This document shows, piece after piece, positions 1 through 7,453 of a stretch of DNA of 12,573 nucleotides. How positions within the stretch are numbered: the first letter of the stretch is position 1; every line of letters starts with the position of its first letter. Source of the DNA: Nitrosomonadales bacterium. Lineage in GTDB: Bacteria > Pseudomonadota > Gammaproteobacteria > Burkholderiales > Gallionellaceae. The translations under genes were made by a program, and so were the position numbers. Under the pieces are notes generated by a model, which worked only from the letters and a program-made list of their open reading frames with translations, searched no databases and had not been told where the DNA came from. The DNA lies in contig JACREA010000105.1 of assembly GCA_016218465.1 (NCBI GenBank), positions 1-12,573 of the forward strand. Reading direction: 5' to 3'.

Positions 1-17
1 GGCTAGTAGTTTTATCA

Positions 18-136
18 GAGAACACGGAGTTCACAGAGAAAGACAATTGGTTGCAGAGTTTGTCGTTCACAAACGCCGTGCAAGATTGATAAAAGACTAG
101 AAATTCGTTTTACCTCTGTGTTCTCTGTGAACTCTG
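18..136. repeat. Inverted repeat pair in the gap before frr
   Basis: A 14-base sequence (GAGTTCACAGAGAA) at 27-40 recurs as its exact reverse complement at 121-134. Both arms extend imperfectly outward in an ACACGGAGTTCACAGAG-like pattern (about 18-40 and 113-136). Between them lies a small perfect hairpin, GTTTGT at 58-63 and ACAAAC at 69-74 around a 5-base loop. There is no T-run, so it does not look like an intrinsic terminator. The layout resembles a small dispersed intergenic repeat; copies elsewhere in the genome cannot be seen from here. The gap would normally follow pyrH, which lies outside the window. Confidence 0.7.
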
Positions 137-163
137 GGCTTGATTGAGGTTTTAGATTTTATC

Positions 164-169
164 GGGAGA
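164..169 (+). promoter_or_regulatory. Shine-Dalgarno of frr
   Basis: GGGAGA lies 5 bases before the GTG at 175. It supports the GTG as the start of frr, since no ATG is available at a suitable place in this frame. Confidence 0.6.
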
Positions 170-174
170 AAGCT

Positions 175-732
175 GTGATTGCTGACATAAAAAAAACAAC
201 CGAGCAAAAAATGCACAAGTCGCTGGACGCGCTGAAAGTCGATTTGGGCAAGGTGCGCACCGGACGTGCACACACCGGTTTGCTGGATCATGTGATGGTG
301 GATTATTACGGCAACCCGACGCAGGTGAACCAGGTCGCCAACATTACGCTGATTGATTCGCGCACCATTGGCGTGCAGCCTTGGGAAAAGAATATGGTTG
401 GACCGGTCGAGCGAGCCATCCGCGATTCCGATGTGGGGCTGAATCCGGCTACCAACGGCGATATGATCCGCGTGCCGATGCCGATGCTGACCGAAGAACG
501 CCGCCGCGATTTGATCAAGGTGATCAAGTCAGAGGGTGAAAACGCTAAAATAGCGGTACGCAATATTCGCCGCGATGCCAACCATTCGCTCAAGGAAGCC
601 CTCAAGAATAAAGAAATTGCCGAAGATTTGGAGCGGCGTTTGCAGGATGAAGTACAAAAGTTGACCGATCGCTTTGTTGCTGAAATCGATAATGCATTGG
701 CAGCAAAAGAAGCTGACCTGATGGCGGTGTAA
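175..732 (+). CDS. frr: Ribosome recycling factor
   Basis: This cytoplasmic factor splits the post-termination ribosome together with EF-G. The 185-residue product has the family's usual length and is recognisable throughout: an N-terminal helix with KVRTGRAHTGLLD (about 24-36), the beta-rich domain II with VDYYGNPTQVNQVANI and WEKNMVGPVERAI (about 42-82), and the C-terminal helical pair. Arg129 and Arg132 lie in AVRNIRRDAN; Arg132 has the same number as the functionally important arginine of the E. coli protein. Translation starts at GTG 175, five bases after GGGAGA. It is the first gene of the cluster here; tsf and pyrH would be expected upstream, outside the window. No internal defect is seen. 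Confidence 0.97.
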   Translation: MIADIKKTTEQKMHKSLDALKVDLGKVRTGRAHTGLLDHVMVDYYGNPTQVNQVANITLIDSRTIGVQPWEKNMVGPVERAIRDSDVGLNPATNGDMIRVPMPMLTEERRRDLIKVIKSEGENAKIAVRNIRRDANHSLKEALKNKEIAEDLERRLQDEVQKLTDRFVAEIDNALAAKEADLMAV

Positions 733-733
733 T

Positions 734-809
734 GAGGACTAAATATCGAGGACTGAGGACTGAGGATAAGGCTGGGTTCTACTCAGTCCTCAAACCTCAT
801 ACCTCAGTC
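734..809. repeat. GAGGACT heptamer repeat with inverted copies
   Basis: The heptamer GAGGACT occurs at 734-740, 748-754 and 755-761, with a degenerate fourth copy (GAGGATA) at 762-768. The reverse complement appears at 782-791 (CTCAGTCCTC) and 802-809 (CCTCAGTC), so the segment can fold into a stem of about 10 base pairs in more than one register. It fills most of the gap between frr and uppS. The rest, to 838, is pyrimidine-rich with further CCTC motifs. There is no T-tract, so I do not call a terminator. Confidence 0.75.
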
Positions 810-838
810 ATCGATCTCCGGCCCTCTGTCCTCTGATC

Positions 839-1618
839 ATGGCAAATCTCCCACCTAGTTCCACACGCATCATCCCGGATATCGCCCGCATCCCGCGCCA
901 TATTGCCATCATTATGGATGGCAACGGACGCTGGGCGAAACAGCGTTTCATGCCGCGTGTCATGGGGCATCAGCGGGGTGTGGACGCCTTGCGCGAGGTG
1001 GTGAAAAGCTGCCGCGAGCTGAATGTGGAGTACCTGACTGTGTTCGCATTCAGCAGTGAAAACTGGCGGCGCCCTGCCGATGAAGTTTCCTTCCTGATGG
1101 CGCTGTTTCATAAAATGCTGGAACGCGAAGTCACCAAGCTGCACCAGAATAATATTCGTTTGAAGATCATTGGTGACCGTATCCGTTTCGATAGCAAGCT
1201 CAGGCAGACCATGCAGGATGCCGAGCAACTTACTGCCGGCAACACCGCACTGACACTGACCATTGCTGCCAATTATGGCGGACGCTGGGATGTGATGCAG
1301 GCGGTACAGGCCATGCTAAGGGAGCATCCGAAACTTGCACAGGGATTTACTGAAGAAGATTTGTCGCAGTATCTTTCCATGAGTGACGCTCCCGAGCCGG
1401 ATTTGTTCATCCGCACCGGCGGCGAGCAGCGTATCAGCAACTTCATGTTGTGGCAGTTGGCCTATACCGAATTATATTTTACTGATGTGCTGTGGCCTAC
1501 ATTCGGGCGCAAGGAGCTGGATGCGGCGATTGCCTCGTATCAAAAGCGCGAGCGGCGTTTTGGCCGGACCAGTGATCAGCTGGCGGGTGACCCGCTGGAA
1601 AGGAAGGCTGATGCTTAA
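839..1618 (+). CDS. uppS: Undecaprenyl diphosphate synthase (cis-prenyltransferase)
   Basis: The enzyme extends farnesyl diphosphate with eight isopentenyl units in cis to make the C55 carrier lipid for peptidoglycan and surface polysaccharides. The 259-residue product carries the family motifs: HIAIIMDGNGRWAKQR with the catalytic Asp27 (E. coli Asp26), FAFSSENWRRP (about residue 69 on), and the C-terminal DLFIRTGGEQRISNFMLWQ substrate-binding block followed by YTELYFTDVLWP. ATG 839 gives a normal N-terminus, but the 20 bases before it are pyrimidine-rich and contain no recognisable Shine-Dalgarno. The start codon sits at the edge of the repeat-filled gap. The stop overlaps the cdsA start by 8 bases, implying co-translation. 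Confidence 0.97.
   Translation: MANLPPSSTRIIPDIARIPRHIAIIMDGNGRWAKQRFMPRVMGHQRGVDALREVVKSCRELNVEYLTVFAFSSENWRRPADEVSFLMALFHKMLEREVTKLHQNNIRLKIIGDRIRFDSKLRQTMQDAEQLTAGNTALTLTIAANYGGRWDVMQAVQAMLREHPKLAQGFTEEDLSQYLSMSDAPEPDLFIRTGGEQRISNFMLWQLAYTELYFTDVLWPTFGRKELDAAIASYQKRERRFGRTSDQLAGDPLERKADA
1601..1607 (+). promoter_or_regulatory. Shine-Dalgarno of cdsA inside uppS
   Basis: AGGAAGG, within the last codons of uppS, is 3 bases before the ATG at 1611. It decides the cdsA start at 1611 against longer readings of the same frame. Confidence 0.6.
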
Positions 1619-2441
1619 GCTGCGGGTGATGACTGCTGTCGTTTTGCTGCTGCTTTTTTTGCTGGCTCTGTTTGTCTTGCCTGTTTCCGGTTGGGCGGTG
1701 TTGGTGGTGGTTGTGGTGTTGCAAGGCGCTTCTGAATGGTCAAGATTGTCAAAGCTCACAGGCAGAAGAGCATATGTTTTCTGGGCTTTGACGCTGGTGA
1801 TGATATTGGGCCTGGTCTGGTTCGATGCCACACACACACCTGAGCAGCAAGTCTTCATCCATTTGCTGGTATATGCGGTATCTGCTTTGCTATGGTTGAT
1901 TATCGTACCGACCTGGTTGATGATGGGCTGGAAGATAGAACAACCGCCGTTGATGGCATTGGTTGGCTGGGCTGTGCTGATTCCTACCGGTCTGGCGATG
2001 ATGGACCTGCGTTTCTTCGACCCAAGCCCGTGGATGTTGTTATTCGTGATGGGACTGGTTTCGGCGGCGGATATTTCCGCCTACTTCGCGGGACGAAAAT
2101 TCGGTAAAAACAAACTTGCTCCCAGCATCAGCCCCGGCAAAACATGGGAGGGGGCAGCAGGCGCGATGCTCGGGGTGTCTGTCTATGTGGTGCTGGTTTG
2201 GAGTTTCAGCTCTTTCTTCAGTCGGCGCGAATTGTTGCCCGTTTTGCTGCTGGCGTCATGGTGGTGGGTAGTACTGGCGATTATCGGAGATTTGTTCGAA
2301 TCGGCGATCAAGCGTCAGGCGGGAGTCAAAGACAGCGGTGCGCTGCTGCCCGGCCATGGCGGGCTGCTGGACCGCATTGATGCGCTTACCTCAACTTTGC
2401 CGCTTGCCGCGTTGGCGGTTTTGTTGCAGAGGATGGCATGA
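1611..2441 (+). CDS. cdsA: Phosphatidate cytidylyltransferase (CDP-diacylglycerol synthase)
   Basis: This integral membrane enzyme makes CDP-diacylglycerol from phosphatidic acid and CTP, the precursor of all major phospholipids. The 276-residue product is strongly hydrophobic with about eight membrane segments, beginning with a long leucine/valine-rich helix (residues 8-40). The cytidylyltransferase signature lies at about 231-257: SAIKRQAGVKDSG, then PGHGGLLDRID. The preceding SPGKTWEGAAGA (about 173-184) is also typical. ATG 1611 is chosen because a strong AGGAAGG precedes it and the protein then begins directly at the first membrane helix. The frame stays open upstream inside uppS, but that part is out-of-frame uppS sequence. 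It overlaps uppS by 8 bases. Confidence 0.96.
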   Translation: MLKLRVMTAVVLLLLFLLALFVLPVSGWAVLVVVVVLQGASEWSRLSKLTGRRAYVFWALTLVMILGLVWFDATHTPEQQVFIHLLVYAVSALLWLIIVPTWLMMGWKIEQPPLMALVGWAVLIPTGLAMMDLRFFDPSPWMLLFVMGLVSAADISAYFAGRKFGKNKLAPSISPGKTWEGAAGAMLGVSVYVVLVWSFSSFFSRRELLPVLLLASWWWVVLAIIGDLFESAIKRQAGVKDSGALLPGHGGLLDRIDALTSTLPLAALAVLLQRMA

Positions 2442-2458
2442 ATCTTAATAAACATCTC

Positions 2459-2591
2459 AGCCACGGATTAACACTGATGATCACTGATAAACAACGTATG
2501 GCACTAAATTCATGGTTCACTTGCAAGAAGCATGGCGGCATTAAAACAAACGATTGTTTTTTTTCGTGCAAATCCGTGTTTATCCGTGGCT
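2459..2591. repeat. 133-base element with inverted ends between cdsA and dxr
   Basis: The left end AGCCACGGATTAACAC (2459-2474) matches the reverse complement of the right end (2576-2591) at 15 of 16 positions. Weaker complementarity (further CAC and GAT blocks) continues inward for about 10 more bases. The interior is non-coding. It includes a weak AT stem, AAAACAA at 2543-2549 with TTGTTTT at 2554-2560, followed by four more T. The CCACGGAT...ATCCGTGG type of end is one I associate with dispersed bacterial intergenic repeats. The element fills nearly the whole cdsA-dxr gap. Mobility or copy number cannot be judged from one window. Confidence 0.75.
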
Positions 2592-2608
2592 AATTGCAGT
2601 TCTATAGA

Positions 2609-3787
2609 ATGAATATCACCATTCTCGGTTCCACTGGCAGTATCGGCGCCAGCACGCTGGATGTGGTGGCGCGCCATCCCGATAAATTCCGGATCATTGC
2701 GTTGACTGCAAACAGCCAGGCTGAGTTGCTGTTCCGGCAATGCCGGCAATTCAAGCCGCGCTATGCGGTGTTGCTGGATGAAGATGCCGCCGCACAGTTG
2801 CGGCTGATGGTTCGTGAGGACGGTTTAAACACCGAGATATTGAGCGGTGCGAAAGCCTTGGAGCAAGTTTCCGTTCTGCCAGAAGCCGATACGGTGATGG
2901 CGGCCATTGTTGGCGCTGCAGGTTTGCAGCCGACACTTGCAGCGGCGCGCGCCGGAAAAAAAATTCTTCTGGCAAACAAGGAAACGCTGGTGATGGCGGG
3001 GAATGTGTTCATGGATGCCGTGCGTGCCAGCGGTTCTGTGCTGTTGCCCATCGACAGCGAACATAACGCGATTTTTCAGGCATTGCCGCGCGGTTATGAC
3101 GGCAACCTGGCGGGCAACGGAGTACGCCGCATTCTGCTCACCGCTTCTGGCGGGCCGTTCCGCGATACGCCGCTTGGCGAAATGCAGAATATCACGCCGG
3201 AGCAGGCGTGCGCTCATCCCAACTGGGTGATGGGGCGCAAGATTTCGGTGGATTCCGCGACCATGATGAACAAGGGCCTGGAAGTCATTGAGGCGCACTG
3301 GCTGTTTAATGCAAGCGCCGATGACATTCAGGTGGTGGTGCATCCGCAGAGCGTGGTCCACTCGCTGGTCGAATATGTGGACGGCTCAGTGTTGGCGCAG
3401 CTCGGCAATCCTGATATGCGCACACCGATTGCCTACGGCCTGGCTTACCCCGAGCGCATCGATTCCGGCGTGGCGCCGCTGGATTTATTCAAAGTGGCGA
3501 CGATGAATTTTTCCGCCCCGGACTTTGCGCGATTCCCCTGTTTGTCGCTGGCATACCAGGCGCTGCGTTCGGCAGGGACTGCCCCCGCAGTCCTGAATGC
3601 CGCAAACGAGGTGGCGGTAGCGGCTTTTCTCGATAAACAAATACCTTTCCTGTCCATTCCGCGCGTCATTGAGGCGGTGCTGGATGCGCTGCCAGTCAAA
3701 GCGGTCGGCAGCCTGGAAGATGTGCTAAGCGCAGATGCCGAAGCTCGTCGTGCCGCACAACGACAAATTCAACGGCTGGTCAAATGA
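2609..3787 (+). CDS. dxr: 1-deoxy-D-xylulose 5-phosphate reductoisomerase
   Basis: The enzyme converts DXP to MEP with NADPH, the first committed step of the non-mevalonate isoprenoid pathway, and so feeds UppS encoded nearby. The 392-residue product begins MNITILGSTGSIGAST, with the NADPH-binding GSTGSIG at 7-13. Metal and substrate residues are present: Asp149 and Glu151 in PIDSEHNAIFQ, and Lys222 and Glu225 in MMNKGLEVIEAHWLF. I place the start at ATG 2609. An in-frame TTG at 2594 would add five residues but sits at the edge of the repeat. Neither candidate has a convincing Shine-Dalgarno. The stop overlaps the rseP start (ATGA), which indicates translational coupling. Confidence 0.96.
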   Translation: MNITILGSTGSIGASTLDVVARHPDKFRIIALTANSQAELLFRQCRQFKPRYAVLLDEDAAAQLRLMVREDGLNTEILSGAKALEQVSVLPEADTVMAAIVGAAGLQPTLAAARAGKKILLANKETLVMAGNVFMDAVRASGSVLLPIDSEHNAIFQALPRGYDGNLAGNGVRRILLTASGGPFRDTPLGEMQNITPEQACAHPNWVMGRKISVDSATMMNKGLEVIEAHWLFNASADDIQVVVHPQSVVHSLVEYVDGSVLAQLGNPDMRTPIAYGLAYPERIDSGVAPLDLFKVATMNFSAPDFARFPCLSLAYQALRSAGTAPAVLNAANEVAVAAFLDKQIPFLSIPRVIEAVLDALPVKAVGSLEDVLSADAEARRAAQRQIQRLVK

Positions 3788-5139
3788 TTACATTATTGGC
3801 ATTCGCCGGTGCGATCTCACTATTGGTTCTGATCCATGAACTCGGACACTTTCTGGTCGCGCGCCGCTGCGGCGTGAAAGTGCAGCGCTTCTCGCTGGGC
3901 TTTGGCTATGTGATATACAGCAAGCGCTTTGCCGACAGTGATACCGAATGGGTGATTTCTGCGATCCCGCTGGGTGGCTACGTCAAGATGGTGGACGAGC
4001 GGGAGGGCGAAGTCGCGCCGCAAGACCTGAAATATGCCTTTAACCGCAAACCTTTGATACAACGGATGGCGATCGTCGTGGCCGGTCCGTTGGCGAATTT
4101 TTTGCTGGCCATCGTGTTGTATTGGGCATTGTTCATTTCTGGCGTGCCAGGGTTGAAGCCAGTGCTGGGCGATGTGCCACCGGGCTCCCCGGCAGCGATT
4201 GCAAAAATGCAACCGGGCGAAACCATTATCAGCATCAATGGCGACAAGATTCCAAGCTGGAATGAATTGCGCTGGGCGCTGCTGGAGCTTTCCCTTAAGC
4301 AGGGAGAAGTCAAAATTGAAGCGCGTGGTACGCAGGGCGAACAGCTATTGCATTTGCTTGATATAAGCGGCCTGGAAGCAAAAGATCTGGATGGCGAGTT
4401 CCTCGACAAGCTTGGGCTGCGCCCCTATCAGCCGATTATCTTGCCGTTTATCGGCAAAGTTGCCGAAGGCAGCGTGGCACAGCTTGCAGGCCTGAAAGAT
4501 GGCGATGTGATTTTGCGTGCCAATGGCGTGACGATGACGCATTGGAGCAATGTGGTGGATGCCATACGCGCTCGGCCTGGTCAAACCATGCAGCTCGAAA
4601 TTCAGCGCGGAGAGGCGATACTGAATGTGTCGCTTGTTCCAAAAGCTGTTACTGAATCCGACAAGACAATCGGCATGATTGGTGTGGCTCCAAAAGTGGA
4701 CAGGCAGGCTTGGCAAGCGATGTTTACCGAGACCAGCTATGCCCCTCTTGAAGCGCTTGTTCTGTCATTGCGGAAAACCTGGGGAACAACGGTTGTCAGC
4801 TTGAAAATGATGGGCAAGATGGTGGTGGGCGAGATTTCGATGAAAAATTTGAGCGGTCCGATCACCATTGCCGATTATGCCGGACAGTCAGCCGAAATGG
4901 GCTTGGCGGCTTATTTTGGCTTCCTTGCCTTGATCAGTATCAGTCTCGGGGTGCTGAATTTGCTGCCTATTCCCTTATTGGACGGTGGTCACTTGCTGTA
5001 TTATGTCGCCGAATTGGTCAAAGGCAGTCCGGTTTCCGAGCGAGCTTGGGAAATCGGCCAGAATATTGGCATTGCTTTGCTCGGTATGCTGATGGTCTTT
5101 GCCATATACAACGATATTAACCGCCTTGTTTCAGGTTAA
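3784..5139 (+). CDS. rseP: RIP zinc metalloprotease RseP (site-2 protease)
   Basis: This inner-membrane protease performs the second cut in regulated intramembrane proteolysis; in the family it clips anti-sigma factor RseA and leftover signal peptides. The 451-residue product has the zinc-binding HELGH at 18-22 in the first membrane helix, two PDZ domains (about 115-200 and 220-300), and the C-terminal NLLPIPLLDGG motif, with Asn392 and the third zinc ligand Asp400. Transmembrane segments lie at about 1-25, 95-115, 375-395 and 425-447. Length and domain order match the E. coli protein (450 residues). It overlaps dxr by 4 bases and precedes bamA by 3 bases, so the three genes are probably one transcript. 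No rseA or rpoE homologue is visible in the window. Confidence 0.96.
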   Translation: MITLLAFAGAISLLVLIHELGHFLVARRCGVKVQRFSLGFGYVIYSKRFADSDTEWVISAIPLGGYVKMVDEREGEVAPQDLKYAFNRKPLIQRMAIVVAGPLANFLLAIVLYWALFISGVPGLKPVLGDVPPGSPAAIAKMQPGETIISINGDKIPSWNELRWALLELSLKQGEVKIEARGTQGEQLLHLLDISGLEAKDLDGEFLDKLGLRPYQPIILPFIGKVAEGSVAQLAGLKDGDVILRANGVTMTHWSNVVDAIRARPGQTMQLEIQRGEAILNVSLVPKAVTESDKTIGMIGVAPKVDRQAWQAMFTETSYAPLEALVLSLRKTWGTTVVSLKMMGKMVVGEISMKNLSGPITIADYAGQSAEMGLAAYFGFLALISISLGVLNLLPIPLLDGGHLLYYVAELVKGSPVSERAWEIGQNIGIALLGMLMVFAIYNDINRLVSG

Positions 5140-5142
5140 AAA

Positions 5143-7419
5143 ATGAAATTAAAAAAACTGGCGGGATTGATTCTCCTGCTTTGCTCCTCTCATGCCTGGG
5201 CCATAGTGCCTTTTGTCGTCAAAGATATTCGCGTCGAGGGTATTCAACGCACCGAAGCCGGCACGGTGTTCAGTTATTTGCCTGTCAAGGTTGGCGATAC
5301 CATGGACGACCAGCAGGCATCGTCGGCGATTCATGCCTTGTATGCCACCGGATTCTTTAAGGATGTTAGCGTTAAAGTCGAACGTGGCGTGTTGATCGTG
5401 CAAGTGCACGAGCGGCCTTCGATTGCAAGTATTGCGATTAATGGGGTTAAAGATTTCCCAAAAGATCAGCTCAAGGACAATATGAAATATGCCGGACTGG
5501 CCGAGGCGCGTATTTTCGATAAGGGTGCGCTTGATAAAGCTACCCAGGAGTTGAAACGCCAATATGTTGCGCGCGGCAAATATGGTGTCAGTGTGACGAC
5601 TACCGTTACAGAACTGGAACGCAATCGCGTCAGCATCGTGTTTGATGTTGTGGAAGGCGAAGCTTCCAAAATCAAGCAAATCAACCTGGTGGGCAATCAT
5701 GCATACAAAGAAGATGAGTTGCTGGATTTGATGAAACTCAGCATACCGGGTTGGTTTAGCTGGTTCAGCAGCAGCGACCAGTATTCCAAGCAAAAACTGT
5801 CGGCCGATATAGAAACACTGAGATCGTTTTATATGGATAACGGTTACATGGAATTTAATATTGATTCCACCCAGGTTTCGATCACACCGGACAAGAAGGA
5901 TATTTACATCACCATCAATTTCAGCGAGGGTGCAAAATATATTATCGCCAAGGTGGGCGTATCCAGCGATACACGTATACCGAAAGATGAAATTGAAAAG
6001 CTCGTGAAACTGAAAGCGGGAGATACTTTTTCCCGTAAGGATCTGATTGAAACCAACAAGCTGATTGGCGAACGTTTGGGGCGTGAAGGCTATGCTTTTT
6101 CCAACGTAAACGCGATTCCAGAAGTTGATAAGGAAAAACACGAGGTTTCTTTTAACATCATGGTTGATCCAAGCCAGCGCGTATATATCCGCCGCATCAA
6201 TATCGCGGGCAACGACAAGACACGCGATGAAGTCATACGCCGCGAATTTCGCCAGGTCGAGGGAGAATGGTTTGACGTGGACAAGATCAAAAAATCCAAA
6301 CAGCGTGTGGATAAACTGGATTTTTTTAGCGAAGTGAATATTGAAACGCCATCAGTGCAGGGTGCGGCTGACCAAATGGATGTGAACTTGTCGGTAAAGG
6401 AGAAATCGACCGGAAATATGTCGGTAGGCGCGGGGTATTCAAGTGGTGAAGGCCTTGTGTTAACCGGTGCTGTTACTCAGGCAAACCTGTTTGGTACCGG
6501 AAATCATATTTCCACACAAATCAACACCGGCAAAATCAACAAGGTCTATTCGCTTTCGTACACAAATCCCTATTTCACCGATGATGGGGTGAGCCGCGGA
6601 TTCGATGTCTATAAACGCAATACCGATACGGTAAGCACTGCATTGAGCCAATATTCTTCCCATACTTTAGGTGGTGGTGTTCGTTTTGGCGTACCGATAG
6701 CGGATGATGAGTCGTTTAACTATGGTTTGGCGGCTGAAAGAACAGAACTGGGTTTGACGGCAACAAGCCCTTTGCGATTAACGAAATACGTCAAGGAAAA
6801 TGGTGCAGTTAACCGCAGTTTGCCAGGTACCATTGGGTGGGGCAAGGATAGCCGGGACAGTGCGATATATACAACAGAAGGCACGGTGCAACGTGCCTTT
6901 ACAGAAATTGCATTACCGGTTATGGATATGCGATATTACAAATTGAATTACCAATATCAATTATATCATCCGGTGAACAGAAATGTTACTTTGTTGTTGA
7001 ACGGCGAAGCCGGTGTTGCCAAAGGCTACGGAGGTAAACAACTGCCGTTTTTCAAGAACTTCTATGCCGGTGGTCCCGGTTCTGTGCGCGGTTATGATCC
7101 CAATTCGCTTGGTCCGCGAGATACGTCGAATTCGGTATTGGGTGGCACGCGTCGGATAGTCGGCGGAGCGGAGCTGATGATGCCATTTCCGGGGATGGAG
7201 AAGGAAAAATCGGTTCGTTTGAGTGGATTTATTGATGCGGGTGCGGTATACGGTCCGGGTGATTTGCCGGGTAGCGCCGGATTGCGGTATTCTGCCGGAG
7301 CAGCTTTTACATGGTTGTCTCCTGTAGGGCCGCTTAAATTCAGCTATGCTCTGCCAATCAACAGGAAACCAGTCGATATGATACAGAAATTCCAGTTTAC
7401 TTTGGGTTCGATATTCTGA
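5143..7419 (+). CDS. bamA: Outer membrane protein assembly factor BamA
   Basis: BamA is the essential core of the BAM complex, inserting beta-barrel proteins into the outer membrane. The 758-residue precursor has a signal peptide, MKLKKLAGLILLLCSSHAWA, probably cut after residue 20. Five POTRA domains follow (about 21-90, 91-170, 173-262, 265-343, 346-420), then a C-terminal 16-stranded barrel. The conserved loop-6 motif is VRGYD, at 648-652. The chain ends in a beta-signal with terminal phenylalanine (QFTLGSIF). It is somewhat shorter than E. coli BamA (810), the difference lying in barrel loops. It starts 3 bases after rseP with only a weak CAGG before the ATG, so coupling to rseP is likely. 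Its stop TGA overlaps an ATG (TGATG) of a tiny reading frame. Confidence 0.97.
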   Translation: MKLKKLAGLILLLCSSHAWAIVPFVVKDIRVEGIQRTEAGTVFSYLPVKVGDTMDDQQASSAIHALYATGFFKDVSVKVERGVLIVQVHERPSIASIAINGVKDFPKDQLKDNMKYAGLAEARIFDKGALDKATQELKRQYVARGKYGVSVTTTVTELERNRVSIVFDVVEGEASKIKQINLVGNHAYKEDELLDLMKLSIPGWFSWFSSSDQYSKQKLSADIETLRSFYMDNGYMEFNIDSTQVSITPDKKDIYITINFSEGAKYIIAKVGVSSDTRIPKDEIEKLVKLKAGDTFSRKDLIETNKLIGERLGREGYAFSNVNAIPEVDKEKHEVSFNIMVDPSQRVYIRRINIAGNDKTRDEVIRREFRQVEGEWFDVDKIKKSKQRVDKLDFFSEVNIETPSVQGAADQMDVNLSVKEKSTGNMSVGAGYSSGEGLVLTGAVTQANLFGTGNHISTQINTGKINKVYSLSYTNPYFTDDGVSRGFDVYKRNTDTVSTALSQYSSHTLGGGVRFGVPIADDESFNYGLAAERTELGLTATSPLRLTKYVKENGAVNRSLPGTIGWGKDSRDSAIYTTEGTVQRAFTEIALPVMDMRYYKLNYQYQLYHPVNRNVTLLLNGEAGVAKGYGGKQLPFFKNFYAGGPGSVRGYDPNSLGPRDTSNSVLGGTRRIVGGAELMMPFPGMEKEKSVRLSGFIDAGAVYGPGDLPGSAGLRYSAGAAFTWLSPVGPLKFSYALPINRKPVDMIQKFQFTLGSIF

Positions 7420-7453
7420 TGAAACTACTGATGGAGCTACTGGTGAAACAACT

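Noticed and set aside
1383..1610. Longer cdsA reading from ATG 1383 (352 residues)
   Set aside because: The extra 76 residues are uppS read out of frame and have no CdsA-like character. ATG 1611 has a strong ribosome site and begins at the first membrane helix.
2543..2564. Possible intrinsic terminator after cdsA
   Set aside because: The stem is 7 base pairs of almost pure A/T with one G/C pair, too weak to call although T residues follow.
5149..6141. 330-codon open frame on the - strand opposite bamA
   Set aside because: It lies wholly antisense to a certain gene, shows no recognisable domain and has the composition of a shadow frame. The same applies to the long - strand frames opposite skp/lpxD (7816-8709), lpxD (8710-9447) and fabZ/lpxA (9510-10259).
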